The position numbers and the translations under genes are program-made. From DAOMOP01 sp035444405 (lineage in GTDB: Bacteria > Pseudomonadota > Gammaproteobacteria > Burkholderiales > Rhodocyclaceae): a DNA stretch of 64,000 bases. The notes beneath the pieces are model-generated. The model saw only the letters and a program-made list of their open reading frames with translations. It was not told the DNA's origin and did no database searches. This document shows positions 1-9,769 of the stretch, in pieces. The stretch is taken from contig DAOMOP010000002.1 in assembly GCA_035444405.1 (NCBI GenBank), forward strand, positions 1-64,000, in the 5' to 3' direction. Numbering within the stretch: the first letter of the stretch is position 1; every line of letters starts with the position of its first letter.

Positions 1-1988
1 ACATCTACGCCAAATACGGCCGCGAGCGCGCCGCGCTGGCCGCCACGGTGATCTGCTACCGTCCGCGCAGCGCGCTGCGCGACGTCGGCCGCGCGCTCGG
101 CCTGCCGCCCGCGCGCATCGAGCGGCTCACCCGCGATCACTTCTGGTTCGACGGCCGCAGCATCCTGCCCGAGCGCCTGCGCGAGGCCGGCCTCGACCCG
201 GACAGCCCGACCGTGCAGCGGCTCGCCGAACTGACCGGCGAGCTGATCGGTTTTCCGCGCCACCTGTCGCAGCACGTCGGCGGCTTCGTGATTGCGCGCG
301 GCCGCCTCGACGAGCTGGTGCCGATCGAGAACGCGGCGATGCCCGAGCGCACCGTGATCCAGTGGGACAAGGACGACCTGGATGCACTCGGCCTGCTCAA
401 GGTCGACGTGCTGGCGCTCGGCATGCTGTCGGCGCTGCGCCGCACGCTCGCGCTGGTGTCGGCGTGGCGCGGGCACCCGCTCACGCTCGCCGACATCTCG
501 CGCGAGGTGCCGGCGGTCTACGAGATGCTGTCGAACGCCGACTCGATCGGCGTGTTCCAGGTCGAGTCGCGCGCGCAGATGACGATGCTGCCGCGCCTGC
601 GGCCGCGCCGCTTCTACGACCTCGTCGTCGAGGTCGCGATCGTGCGGCCGGGGCCGATCCAGGGGGGCATGGTGCACCCGTATCTCGAGGCGCGGGCACG
701 GGCCGCACGCGGGGAGGTGATCGAATATCCGCGGCCGCAGCCGCAATCGGGAACGGATCGCAGCCGCGCCGACGGGGTCCGCAGCGTGCTCGAGCGCACC
801 CTCGGCGTGCCGATCTTCCAGGAGCAGGTGATGCAGCTCGCGGTCGTCGCGGCCGGCTTCTCGCCCGGCGAAGCCGACCAGCTGCGTCGTGCGATGGGCG
901 CATGGCGCCGCAAGGGCGAGCTCGAGCGCTATCGCCAACGCCTGCTCGACGGGATGGCCGAGCGCGGTTACTGCCCCGCCTTTGCCGAACAGCTGTGCCG
1001 CCAGATCGAAGGCTTCGGCAGCTACGGCTTTCCCGAATCGCACGCCGCGAGCTTCGCGCTGCTGGTGTATTTCTCGGCGTGGCTGAAGTGCTTCGAGCCG
1101 GCGGCCTTTCTCTGCGGCTTGCTGAACAGCCAGCCGATGGGCTTTTATTCACCGTCGCAGCTGATCCAGGATGCGCGTCGGCACGACGTCGTCGTGCGCG
1201 GGCCGGACGTCACGGCGAGCGATTGGGATTGCTGCCTGGAGGCGGTAGCCTGTGCCGGTGCTGCTGCGGATCGGAATCCGGATCCGGCCGTGCGGCTGGG
1301 ACTGCGCCTGGTGAAAGGCATCGGTCAGGCCGTCGCCGAGCGCATCGTCGCGGCACGTGCGGTGCGCACGTTCGCCAGCGTCGATGACCTCGCCGCATGC
1401 GCCCGGCTCGATGCGGCGGAACTGAAGAAGCTCGCCGCCGCCGGCGCACTGGCCGGCCTCGCGGGCCACAGGCGCCAGGCGCTGTGGCAGGCGGCCGGCA
1501 GCGCGCCGGATCCCGGCATGCTGCACGGCGCGCCGATCCGCGAGACCGCAGCGCAGCTCGTCCGTCCCACGGAATCCGAGGAGCTGCTGGCCGACTACGC
1601 GCGGCTCGGCTTCACGCTCGGGCGCCATCCGCTCGCGCTGCTGCGCGCAAGGCTTGCCGCGATGCGCTTCGTCACCGCGGCCGAGGTCGCGGCCGGGGCC
1701 GACCGTCAGCTCGCACGCGCGGCCGGCATCGTCACCTGCCGCCAGCGCCCCGGGACTGCAAAAGGGGTGTTGTTCATCACGCTCGAGGACGAGACCGGTC
1801 TGATCAACATCATCGTGCGTCCCGAGCTGGTCGAACGCCAGCGCCGCGAGCTCCTCGGCGCGCGCCTGCTCGGTGTATACGGACAGATCAGCCGCCAGGG
1901 CCGGGTCGTCCATCTGCAGGCCGGCCGGGTGATCGATCATTCGGCCCTGCTCGGCGCGCTCGATGCGCGCAGCCGCGATTTCCAGTGA
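1..1988 (+). CDS. dnaE2: Error-prone DNA polymerase DnaE2 (C-terminal part, 5' end outside window)
   Basis: The open frame runs in from the left edge (first full codon at base 3), so the gene is truncated by the window and no start is visible. The 662 visible residues match the C-terminal part of the DnaE2/ImuC class of DNA polymerase III alpha subunits: the polymerase core with GRERAALAATVICYR and SRAQMTMLPRLRPR, a helix-hairpin-helix stretch (LVKGIGQAVAERI) and a terminal OB-fold (GIVTCRQRPGTAKGVLFITLEDETG, seen in full at about 1720-1900). The family carries out translesion, SOS-induced synthesis, usually with ImuA and ImuB, whose genes would lie to the left. No LexA box can be seen because the promoter is outside. 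Alternative: replicative DnaE, less likely given the DnaE2-like motifs. Confidence 0.9.
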   Translation, partial: IYAKYGRERAALAATVICYRPRSALRDVGRALGLPPARIERLTRDHFWFDGRSILPERLREAGLDPDSPTVQRLAELTGELIGFPRHLSQHVGGFVIARGRLDELVPIENAAMPERTVIQWDKDDLDALGLLKVDVLALGMLSALRRTLALVSAWRGHPLTLADISREVPAVYEMLSNADSIGVFQVESRAQMTMLPRLRPRRFYDLVVEVAIVRPGPIQGGMVHPYLEARARAARGEVIEYPRPQPQSGTDRSRADGVRSVLERTLGVPIFQEQVMQLAVVAAGFSPGEADQLRRAMGAWRRKGELERYRQRLLDGMAERGYCPAFAEQLCRQIEGFGSYGFPESHAASFALLVYFSAWLKCFEPAAFLCGLLNSQPMGFYSPSQLIQDARRHDVVVRGPDVTASDWDCCLEAVACAGAAADRNPDPAVRLGLRLVKGIGQAVAERIVAARAVRTFASVDDLAACARLDAAELKKLAAAGALAGLAGHRRQALWQAAGSAPDPGMLHGAPIRETAAQLVRPTESEELLADYARLGFTLGRHPLALLRARLAAMRFVTAAEVAAGADRQLARAAGIVTCRQRPGTAKGVLFITLEDETGLINIIVRPELVERQRRELLGARLLGVYGQISRQGRVVHLQAGRVIDHSALLGALDARSRDFQ

Positions 1989-2075
1989 CGACGGTTCTCA
2001 GGGAAACGCCGGGCCGCCCCGAGCTTCCTCGATCCCCAAGGGGGCGGGCTGGGTGCAGTCCGGCCCCGGGAGCTC

Positions 2076-3005
2076 TCAGCAGTCGACGCAGGCGGCCACG
2101 ACCTTGTCGCGCCCCTGCCGCTTGGCCTGGTACAAGGCCTTGTCGGCGGCCATCAGCAGCTGCTCGAACGTGTCGCCCTGCTGCAGGCTCGCCACGCCGA
2201 TGCTTGCCGTCAGGCTGATCGGTTGTGGCTGTCCGCACTTGATGCGGATGCCGGCCACACGGCGACGCAGCCGCTCGGCAAGCTCGAGTGCTCCGGCGAA
2301 GTGGGTGCCCGGCAGCACGATCACGAACTCCTCGCCGCCGTAACGGCCGACGACGTCGATCTCGCGCACGGCGTTCAGGCACGCCTGTGCGACCAGACAG
2401 ATCGCCTGATCGCCGACCGAGTGGCCGTGGGTGTCGTTGATCTGCTTGAAATGGTCGACGTCGAGGACCAGCAGCGACAGCGGCGTTCCGTAGCGCACCG
2501 CGCGCTTCCATTCGAGGTCGGCGAGCTCCATCAGATGGCGACGATTGTTGATGCCGGTCAGCGCATCGAAGTTGGCCAGCCGTCGCAGGCCCTCCTCGAA
2601 GCGCTTGCGCTCGGTGATGTCCTCGCGCACCGCGATGTAGTTCGCGATCCTGCCCGACGGATCGCGCACCGGTGAAACGGCCAGCGACACCCAGTGCTCG
2701 CTGCCGCACTTGCGCACATTGACCAGTTCGCCGCGCCAGCGCTCGCCCGCGACCAGGGTCTTGCGGATCTTGCGATAGGTGGCCGGCACCGCTGCGGGCC
2801 CCATCAGCATGCGTGGATGGCGCCCCAGAAGCTCGTCACGCCCGTAACCGGTGCAGACCACGAAAGCCTGATTCACGTACTCGATGCGCCCGCGCCGGTC
2901 CGTGATCATCATCGCTGTCGGTGCCTGATCGATCGCCGCCTTGATGGCCTGGATCAGCCCGGGCTCCGATTCCATGAAGCGTCGGATTCGTTCGTCGGTG
3001 TGCAT
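2076..3005 (-). CDS. PAS-domain diguanylate cyclase
   Basis: A 309-residue soluble protein with an N-terminal PAS/PAC module (IDQAPTAMMITDRRGRIEYV onward, ending VREDITERKR) followed by a GGDEF domain. The active-site motif is GGEEF in GRYGGEEFVIVLPG, and an RxxD inhibitory site (REID) lies five residues before it, so product inhibition by c-di-GMP is expected. Predicted role: makes c-di-GMP in response to a signal sensed by PAS. The start at 3005 is chosen because AGGGGA stands before it and translation upstream is low-complexity; an in-frame start at 3098 also exists. It is a single gene, convergent with dnaE2 and divergent from pabBC. The signal is unknown. Confidence 0.85.
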   Translation of the reverse strand: MHTDERIRRFMESEPGLIQAIKAAIDQAPTAMMITDRRGRIEYVNQAFVVCTGYGRDELLGRHPRMLMGPAAVPATYRKIRKTLVAGERWRGELVNVRKCGSEHWVSLAVSPVRDPSGRIANYIAVREDITERKRFEEGLRRLANFDALTGINNRRHLMELADLEWKRAVRYGTPLSLLVLDVDHFKQINDTHGHSVGDQAICLVAQACLNAVREIDVVGRYGGEEFVIVLPGTHFAGALELAERLRRRVAGIRIKCGQPQPISLTASIGVASLQQGDTFEQLLMAADKALYQAKRQGRDKVVAACVDC

Positions 3006-3303
3006 GTGTCCCCTGATTGTATCGATCAGGCGGCAGATGCCCGCGTCGGGCCGTGCCGCTGCGATTCGGCGCGGACAGGAAGATGCCCCGGGAAGCACGC
3101 CGGCACATGATCCGGGTCGATCGTCCGTTCTTTTTGTTGCCTACGCCATAATCATAAGGGAAGTGGCGGTACAAATGTGGCATAAACAAGCGAAATGAAC
3201 GAATAAATGTCGCTCGAGGCCGCCTGCCCACCACCTTTCGTTCCCGCTCGTTCGGGACTATGCTCTGCGCCCTCATGCTCGTGAGTGCCTTCGCTTCGTC
3301 CCC

Positions 3304-5106
3304 ATGCTTTCCCGCGCTTCGACCTTCGCCCTCTTCGACGACAATCTCGAACGACGCGGCGACCTGCTGCTTGCGGATCTGCGCGACGTGCTCGTGTGCG
3401 CCACGGCCGACGAGCTCGATGCAGCCTTCACGGCCGTCGACGCCGCCCGCGCGAGAGGTTGCTGGGTGGCGCTGGCCGTGTCGTACGAGCTCGGTTATGC
3501 GCTCGAGCCGCGTCTCGCCTCTCGCGCGTCGGCGGGTCCGCTGCTCACCGCATGGGTCTTCGGCACCGCCCGGCACCTGACTTCGGACGAGACCGAGCGG
3601 GCGCTGCGCGAGGCGATCGACGCGTTCGACGAGCACGGGCGCTGCGCCGGTGTCGGTGGTCTGACGCGGGCACTGTCGCAACAGACCCACGGGCAGGCGG
3701 TCGCACGAATCCTCGACCTGATCGCGGCCGGCGACTGCTACCAGGTCAATTACACGCACGCGCTCGACGGCGAGCTGTACGGCGACCCGCTCGCGCTTTA
3801 CGAGCAGCTGCGGCGACGCCAGCCGGTGCGCTTCGGCGCCTTCGTCAGCCATCCGGACGGCAGCATCCTGTCGCGCTCGCCCGAGCTCTTCGTCGCGCGC
3901 AGCGCTCGTCGGCTCGTGTGCCGGCCGATGAAGGGCACGGCGCCGCGCGACGCGGATCCGGCCTGGCTGGCTGGTTCGGAGAAGAACCGCGCCGAAAACC
4001 TGATGATCGTCGACCTGATCCGCAACGATCTCGGCCGGCTCGCGCCAGCGGGCGGCGTGCGCGTGGAGCGGCTGTTCGAGATCGAGGCCTATCCGAGCGT
4101 GTGGCAGATGACCTCGACGATCTCGGCCGAGCCGGTCGATGCCGATCTGCGGACGATCTTCAAGGCCTTGTTTCCGTGCGGTTCGATCACCGGGGCGCCG
4201 AAGATCCGCGCCATGGAAGTGATTCACGCGCTCGAGCAGGCGCCGCGCGGGCTCTACTGCGGTGCCCTGGGCTGGATCGCACCGAGCGGCGACTTTCGCT
4301 TCAGCGTACCGATCCGCACGCTGGTCGCAGGGCGCGACGGGCGCGTGCGAATCGGCATCGGCAGTGGCATCGTCGCCGATTCCGATCCGGCCGACGAATG
4401 GGCCGAGTCGCTCCTGAAGGCGCGCTTCGTCACCGGGCTGCAGCCGTCCTTCGGGCTGATCGAGACGCTGCGCTGCGAAGGACAGTCGGACCAGCCCTAT
4501 CCCCTGCTCGAACGCCATCTCGCGCGGCTCACCGCCTCGGCCGCGTGGTTCGGCTTCGCGCTCGATGCTTCGGCCCTGCGCAGCGCGCTGATGACGCATG
4601 CCGCGAGTGCGTCCGGCACGCAGCGCGTGCGCATCGTGCTGCATCCGGACGGCCGCTTTGCGCTCGAGGGCGCGCCGCTCGCCGCCCTGCCCGCCGGCCC
4701 GCTCAGCGTCACGCTCGCACCCGAAGCGGTGTGCTCGACCGACCGCCTGCTGCGCCACAAGACCACCGCACGGGCGCTCTACGATCGCGAGCTCGAGCGC
4801 GCCGTGCGCGCCGGACACTTCGACGTGCTGTTCTTCAACGAGCGCGGCGAACTGACCGAAGGGGCGCGCAGCAACGTCTTCATCGACAAGGGCGACGGCG
4901 TGCTGCACACGCCGCCGCTTGCCTCCGGAGTGCTCGACGGCGTCTTCCGCCGCAAGCTCCTCGACGAAGGACGCGTGCGCGAGACACGGCTCACGCGTGA
5001 CGACCTGCGCGCGGCGCGCAGCATCCACGTGGCCAACGCGCTGCGCGGTCTTCTGCACGTCCGCATCGATGACGGCGTACTGGACGGCGCCCCGCACCTG
5101 GCATGA
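3304..5106 (+). CDS. pabB: Fused aminodeoxychorismate synthase component I / aminodeoxychorismate lyase
   Basis: A 600-residue fusion for p-aminobenzoate (folate) synthesis. The first ~400 residues are PabB: CRPMKGTAPRD contains the PxKGT lysine typical of ADC synthase rather than anthranilate synthase, and FPCGSITGAPKIRAMEVI and ENLMIVDLIRNDLGR are chorismate-enzyme motifs. The last ~200 residues are a PabC-like, PLP class-IV lyase (FGLIETLRCEG, LLRHKTTARALYDRE with the presumed PLP lysine, ELTEGARSNVFI). The fused form makes ADC and releases pyruvate to give PABA; it would still need a PabA glutaminase elsewhere. The gene ends 70 bases before metY on the same strand, so the two may be co-transcribed. 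PabB-PabC fusions are known in proteobacteria. Confidence 0.93.
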   Translation: MLSRASTFALFDDNLERRGDLLLADLRDVLVCATADELDAAFTAVDAARARGCWVALAVSYELGYALEPRLASRASAGPLLTAWVFGTARHLTSDETERALREAIDAFDEHGRCAGVGGLTRALSQQTHGQAVARILDLIAAGDCYQVNYTHALDGELYGDPLALYEQLRRRQPVRFGAFVSHPDGSILSRSPELFVARSARRLVCRPMKGTAPRDADPAWLAGSEKNRAENLMIVDLIRNDLGRLAPAGGVRVERLFEIEAYPSVWQMTSTISAEPVDADLRTIFKALFPCGSITGAPKIRAMEVIHALEQAPRGLYCGALGWIAPSGDFRFSVPIRTLVAGRDGRVRIGIGSGIVADSDPADEWAESLLKARFVTGLQPSFGLIETLRCEGQSDQPYPLLERHLARLTASAAWFGFALDASALRSALMTHAASASGTQRVRIVLHPDGRFALEGAPLAALPAGPLSVTLAPEAVCSTDRLLRHKTTARALYDRELERAVRAGHFDVLFFNERGELTEGARSNVFIDKGDGVLHTPPLASGVLDGVFRRKLLDEGRVRETRLTRDDLRAARSIHVANALRGLLHVRIDDGVLDGAPHLA

Positions 5107-5176
5107 ACGGTTTCGGCGCGCATCACGGCTCGCTATACTCGGCAGCCTCCACACCCACGCGACAAAGGAAGAACGC

Positions 5177-6448
5177 ATGAAGCTCGAAACGCTCGCCGTG
5201 CACGGCGGCTACAGCCCGGATCCGACCACCAAGGCCGTCGCGGTGCCGATCTACCAGACTACCTCGTATGCCTTCGACAACACCCAGCACGGCGCCGACC
5301 TCTTCGATCTGAAGGTGCAGGGCAACATCTACACGCGCATCATGAACCCGACCCAGGACGTGCTCGAGCAGCGCGTCGCGGCGATGGAAGGCGGCATCGC
5401 CGCGCTGGCCATGGCTTCGGGCATGGCGGCGATCACCGCGGCGATCCAGACCATCGCCGAGGCGGGCGACAACATCGTGACCTCGAGCACGCTGTACGGC
5501 GGCACCTACAACCTGTTCGCGCACACCCTGCCGCAGTACGGCGTCGATGTGCGTTTCGCCGATTATCGCGACCCGGATGCGTTCGAGAAGCTGATCGACG
5601 ATCGCACCAAGGCGATCTTCTGCGAGTCGGTCGGCAACCCGCTCGGCAATATCACCGATTTCGAGAAGCTCGCCGATGCCGCGCACCGCCATGGCGTGCC
5701 GCTGATCGTCGACAACACCGTGCCGTCGCCCTACCTGTGCCGCCCGTTCGAGCACGGCGCCGACATCGTCGTGCATGCGCTCACGAAGTACCTCGGCGGC
5801 CACGGCAACTCGATCGGCGGCATCATCGTCGATTCGGGCAAGTTCCCGTGGGCGCAGCACAAGCACAAGTTCCGCCGCCTCAACGAGCCGGACGTGTCCT
5901 ACCATGGCGTCGTCTATACCGAAGCACTCGGTCCGGCCGCCTACATCGGCCGCGCACGCGTGGTGCCGCTGCGCAACATGGGTGCGGCGATCTCGCCGTT
6001 CAACGCCTTCCTGATCCTGCAAGGCATCGAGACGCTCGCGCTGCGCATGGACCGCATCTGCGAGAACAGCGCCAGGATCGCCGCGTTCCTGAAGCAGCAC
6101 GCCAAGGTGAGCTGGGTCAATTACGCCGGCCTCGCCGACCATCCGGATCATGCGCTGACCGAAAAATACATGGGCGGGCGCGCTTCGGGCATCCTGAACT
6201 TCGGCGTCAAGGGCGGTCTCGAGGCCGGCGCGCGCTTCCAGGACGCGCTCAAGCTGGTCACCCGCCTCGTCAATATCGGCGACTGCAAGACGCTCGCCTG
6301 CCATCCCGCCTCGACCACGCACCGCCAGCTCGGCCCCGACGAGCTCGCCAAGGCGGGCGTCTCCAACGACATGATCCGGCTGTCGATCGGCATCGAGCAC
6401 GTCGACGATCTGATCGCCGACCTCGATCAGGCTCTGGCGGCGGCCTGA
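5177..6448 (+). CDS. metY: O-acetylhomoserine sulfhydrylase / aminocarboxypropyltransferase
   Basis: A 423-residue Cys/Met-metabolism PLP enzyme. It starts MKLETLAVHGGYSPDPTT after an AAGGAAG ribosome site; the frame is open further upstream but only in low-complexity translation. Family motifs are YTRIMNPTQDVLEQRVAAMEG, SVGNPLGN, DNTVPSPYLCRPFEHGAD and the PLP-lysine segment VHALTKYLGGHGNSIGG. The long form with TEKYMGGRASGILNFGVKGG is typical of MetY, which makes homocysteine from O-acetylhomoserine and sulfide, rather than the shorter MetB/MetZ. Cytosolic methionine biosynthesis. No riboswitch could be made out in the 70-base leader. A strong hairpin follows the gene at 6510-6541. Confidence 0.93.
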   Translation: MKLETLAVHGGYSPDPTTKAVAVPIYQTTSYAFDNTQHGADLFDLKVQGNIYTRIMNPTQDVLEQRVAAMEGGIAALAMASGMAAITAAIQTIAEAGDNIVTSSTLYGGTYNLFAHTLPQYGVDVRFADYRDPDAFEKLIDDRTKAIFCESVGNPLGNITDFEKLADAAHRHGVPLIVDNTVPSPYLCRPFEHGADIVVHALTKYLGGHGNSIGGIIVDSGKFPWAQHKHKFRRLNEPDVSYHGVVYTEALGPAAYIGRARVVPLRNMGAAISPFNAFLILQGIETLALRMDRICENSARIAAFLKQHAKVSWVNYAGLADHPDHALTEKYMGGRASGILNFGVKGGLEAGARFQDALKLVTRLVNIGDCKTLACHPASTTHRQLGPDELAKAGVSNDMIRLSIGIEHVDDLIADLDQALAAA

Positions 6449-6509
6449 CCCCGCGAGGCTGCGCGCATCGGCATAGCTGCCGCCCGCAGCCGCCTAGCAC
6501 ACAAACCAT

Positions 6510-6541
6510 GCGCCCGACGTGAATTTCGTCACGCCGGGCGC
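6510..6541 (+). terminator. Strong hairpin after metY
   Basis: Arms GCGCCCG and CGGGCGC enclose a second paired segment CGTGA/TCACG with one a.c mismatch between them and loop ATTTCG. There is no immediate T-run, although a T6 tract lies about 30 bases on. Likely transcription terminator or 3' stabiliser for metY. Confidence 0.6.
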
Positions 6542-6686
6542 AATGTCATCCGACTGGCACGGTCACCACGTCATTTTTTGACCTCGCGCAAAACAGCGCT
6601 GCGGCGCTGTCATTATCATGCGGCGCTCAAGGGCTGCCTGGCCGGCCTCCGTCCCACCGCACGCGCTTCCGGGATCGACCGCTTCG

Positions 6687-9257
6687 ATGAAAATTCGCGA
6701 CTACATCTTCGCCACCTCGGCGGCGGTCGGCGCCGTCTTCCTGATCGGCAGCTGGATCTCGGTCGGTGCGACTTTCGACACGGTCTTCCGCGACCAGTCG
6801 CGCGCCCAGTCCGGGGAGCTCGCGCGCGTCGCCTTCGCGACGATGTACGAGATCATGAGCAAGGGCTGGGATCGCGAACAGGCCGAGGCCTTTCTCGCCG
6901 GGCTGCGCGAGAGCTCGTCGAAGGACGGTTTCGGCGTCGAGATCTACCGCGGCCCGCTGGTCGAGGAATCCTACGGCGCGATCGCGCAGCCGGCGATGGG
7001 CGCCAACGTACGCGAGGCCTTCGCCAGCGGCGAGCGCGTCATCGATCTTTACCGCGGCGGCTATCGCAACACGTTCCCGCTGGTGGCCGAGGATCGCTGT
7101 CTGCGCTGCCATCGCAATGCGGCGGCGGGCGACGTGCTCGGCGTGATCGAGATCGTCCAGCCCTACGAGGCACCGTTGCAGCAGGCCCGCGTCGCCTTCT
7201 ACGGCAGCTCGGTGCCGAGCCTGCTGCTGGGCATGCTGGTGGCGATGGCGGCGGTGTGGCTGGTCGGCCGCCGCATCTCGCGCGCGGTCGGCGACGTCGA
7301 GGAAAGCCTCGACTCGATCAACAATCTCGCCGACCTGCGTCAGCTCGAAGTCGTGCGCCATGACCTCGGCTTCGACGAGCTCGAACGCATCGAAAGCTCG
7401 ATCACCGCCCTTGCCGGCCGCCTGCGTTCGATCGCGGTCGACAAGGACATCCTGATGTTCGAGATCGGCCTGCTCGAGAAATTCGTGATCACCTCCGAGG
7501 TGATCCGCGACTGGCGCGAATACGTCACCCAACTCTTGCAGGACATCAACACCATCTTGCACGCACCGGTGCTGTTCTCGATCTTCCAGATCGACGACGA
7601 GCTGTTCGACGTCGAGATCTTCTGGCACCGCGAACCGACCGACACCGGGCGCAAGCACATCGAGGACGCCGTCTCGGCCACGCTCAAGGACGACGCGCGC
7701 TTCAATTCCGCCGTCGCGCTCAACGTGCACCACCACTTCCCGAGCGGCGGCAAGGGCGACGCCGGGGCACCCGACGGCGAGGCGCTGGCGCTGCAGATCA
7801 AGTCCTTCTTCGTCGACAAGCCCAAGATCGGCAGCATCGTCGGCATCGGCGTGCGTTCGGACACGCTCGCCGAGCCGACCCAGAACCTCGTGCTCGACAG
7901 CATCCTGTCGACGCTGTTGAACGTGGTCGGCTCGATCAAGGCGATCCACAAGTACACGCGCGACCTCGAATACTACGCGACGCGCGATCCGCTGACCGAT
8001 CTGTACAACCAGCGCGTATTCTGGGAGCTGCTGAACTACGAGGTGCACCGCTGCAGCCGGCACAACACGAAGTCCACGCTGCTGATGATCGACCTCGACA
8101 ACTTCAAGCTGATCAACGACCACTTCGGGCATGCGGTCGGCGACCAGTTCCTGCAGAACTTCGCCCGCGCGATCCAGTCGGCGCTGCGCGGCGGCGACAT
8201 CTTCGCGCGCTACGGCGGCGACGAGTTCTGCGCGCTGCTGCCGGAGACCGGCCTCGAGCAGGGCTACGCGGTCGCCAAGCGCGTGCTCGAAGCCACGCGC
8301 AACGTCGTCGTCGACGCCGGCGAGCAGGGCAAGGCCACCGCGTCGGCGTCGATCGGGCTCGCCGTCTATCCCGACCACGCGACCGAAGCCAAGGACATGT
8401 TCCTGTTCGCCGACACGCTGATGTACAAGGCCAAGTCCGAGGGCAAGGAACGCGTCGCGCTGCCGACCGAGGAAGACGTGATGGCGGCCTTCCGCAACAT
8501 CTCGGACATGGGCGTGGCGGTAATGAACGCGATCAACGAGCGCAAGATCATCCCGTTCTTCCAGCCCATCATGCACGTGACGGGGGATCGTCCGGATGCG
8601 GTCGAGGTGCTCTCGCGCATCGAGGTCAATGGCGAGCTGATGCGCGCCGACCAGTTCATCGAGGTGGCCGAGAAGATGGGCATCATCCACCGCCTCGACG
8701 CGCTGGTCATCGAGGCCGCCCTGCAGAAGGTCGTCGACAGCAGCTTCGACGGCTACATCTTCTTCAACCTGTCACCGCGCGCGCTGGTGCTGTCGGAATT
8801 CACGCGCACGCTGCGCACCGTCGTCAAGCACTCGGGCATTGCGCCGGAGCGCATCGTGTTCGAGATCACCGAACGCGACACGGTCAAGAACCTGTCGGTG
8901 CTCGAGCGCTTCTTCAGCGACCTCAAGTCCGAAGGCTTCGGGCTGGCGATCGACGATTTCGGTTCCGGCTTCTCGTCCTTCCACTACCTGCGCCGGTTTC
9001 CGTTCGACTTCCTGAAGATCGAGGGCGACTTCATCGCGAACATGCTCAACAGCGACCGCGACCGCATCTTCGTGCGCTCGATCAACGATCTCGCGCGTGC
9101 GCTGAAGATCCAGGTGATCGCCGAGTTCGTCGAATCCGAGGAGGTGCTCGACATGATCCGCGCGCTGCGCATCGATTACGCGCAGGGCTACCACGTCGGC
9201 CGGCCGGCGCGCACCCTGCCGGCCCTGCGCGACGCGCTCGAGCCGATGCAGCGCTGA
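6687..9257 (+). CDS. Membrane GGDEF-EAL protein with CxxCH-type periplasmic sensor domain
   Basis: An 856-residue c-di-GMP protein. An N-terminal membrane segment (about residues 3-22) and a second one (about 178-195, SLLLGMLVAMAAVWLVG) bracket a periplasmic domain ending in CLRCH (138-142), as in Tll0287-like/DUF3365 haem sensors; this suggests c-type haem redox or gas sensing. A middle coiled/GAF-like region follows. The GGDEF motif is intact (about 510-514, ARYGGDEF) with an RxxD I-site (RGGD). The EAL domain has EVLSR for EALLR, but FNLSP, FEITE, IDDFGSG, LKIE, AEFVE and QGY remain, so it may still be active. Start at 6687 (MKIRDYIF) is chosen over an in-frame ATG at 6618 because the membrane helix begins there. 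Convergent with phhB. Confidence 0.85.
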   Translation: MKIRDYIFATSAAVGAVFLIGSWISVGATFDTVFRDQSRAQSGELARVAFATMYEIMSKGWDREQAEAFLAGLRESSSKDGFGVEIYRGPLVEESYGAIAQPAMGANVREAFASGERVIDLYRGGYRNTFPLVAEDRCLRCHRNAAAGDVLGVIEIVQPYEAPLQQARVAFYGSSVPSLLLGMLVAMAAVWLVGRRISRAVGDVEESLDSINNLADLRQLEVVRHDLGFDELERIESSITALAGRLRSIAVDKDILMFEIGLLEKFVITSEVIRDWREYVTQLLQDINTILHAPVLFSIFQIDDELFDVEIFWHREPTDTGRKHIEDAVSATLKDDARFNSAVALNVHHHFPSGGKGDAGAPDGEALALQIKSFFVDKPKIGSIVGIGVRSDTLAEPTQNLVLDSILSTLLNVVGSIKAIHKYTRDLEYYATRDPLTDLYNQRVFWELLNYEVHRCSRHNTKSTLLMIDLDNFKLINDHFGHAVGDQFLQNFARAIQSALRGGDIFARYGGDEFCALLPETGLEQGYAVAKRVLEATRNVVVDAGEQGKATASASIGLAVYPDHATEAKDMFLFADTLMYKAKSEGKERVALPTEEDVMAAFRNISDMGVAVMNAINERKIIPFFQPIMHVTGDRPDAVEVLSRIEVNGELMRADQFIEVAEKMGIIHRLDALVIEAALQKVVDSSFDGYIFFNLSPRALVLSEFTRTLRTVVKHSGIAPERIVFEITERDTVKNLSVLERFFSDLKSEGFGLAIDDFGSGFSSFHYLRRFPFDFLKIEGDFIANMLNSDRDRIFVRSINDLARALKIQVIAEFVESEEVLDMIRALRIDYAQGYHVGRPARTLPALRDALEPMQR

Positions 9258-9276
9258 ACGGCCGCCCGACCGCTCG

Positions 9277-9585
9277 TCAGCGGCCGGTGCGCAGTGTCGC
9301 GGCGGCCTCGTCCATGAATCGCGCGAGCTCGATGTCGCGGGCGGTCACGCCGCCCGCATCGTGAGTGGCCAGTGTCACCTCGACACGGTTATAGACGTTG
9401 AACCACTCGGGATGGTGGTCGCGCTTCTCGGCATACAGGGCCACGCGGCTCATGAACCCGAAAGCGGCGTTGAAGTCGGCGAAGCGGTAGGCGCGCGTGA
9501 TCGCGTCACGGCCTTCGGCAACCGCCCACTCCGGCAGTTCGGCCAGTGCTGCGCTACGCTCGGCATCGGTCAATCGGGCGCTCAT
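9277..9585 (-). CDS. phhB: Pterin-4a-carbinolamine dehydratase
   Basis: A 102-residue protein of the PCD/DCoH family. Diagnostic segment: EKRDHHPEWFNVYNRVEVTLATHDAGGVT, whose HHPEW histidines are the catalytic ones (full segment translated from about 9340-9430). It recycles 4a-hydroxytetrahydropterin for phenylalanine hydroxylase; no phhA is adjacent. Start at 9585 (MSARLTDAERSAAL) gives the normal family length; an upstream in-frame ATG at 9675 would add a low-complexity extension. The stop lies 20 bases from that of the convergent GGDEF-EAL gene. Confidence 0.92.
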   Translation of the reverse strand: MSARLTDAERSAALAELPEWAVAEGRDAITRAYRFADFNAAFGFMSRVALYAEKRDHHPEWFNVYNRVEVTLATHDAGGVTARDIELARFMDEAAATLRTGR

Positions 9586-9769
9586 GTCCAGTCTCCCACG
9601 CTGTGCCAATGCATGCGTCAGGCCGCGCGTCACGCGTCGGACTGCGCGGCCGGCTCCTGCGCCGTCGCCGGACACGGCCGTGACGGCGCAGCTGCCGATG
9701 TGACAGGGCGCCGGCCGACGGGTTCACTCGAACCGCGGCATCTTCGCGCGGGTGCATGTCGCGTGAGGC

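Noticed and set aside
5107..5176. SAM- or SAH-type riboswitch ahead of metY
   Set aside because: The 70-base gap shows no recognisable aptamer core.
2836..5178. Long minus-strand frame spanning the cyclase promoter and pabBC
   Set aside because: Shadow of pabBC; no recognisable domain, and it runs into the cyclase in another frame.
6627..8690. Long minus-strand open frame opposite the GGDEF-EAL gene
   Set aside because: Antisense shadow with the same biased composition; no ribosome site or domain.
9259..9286. CGGCCGC...GCGGCCG inverted repeat as terminator
   Set aside because: 14-base loop, no T-tract, and it overlaps the phhB stop region; composition alone can produce it.
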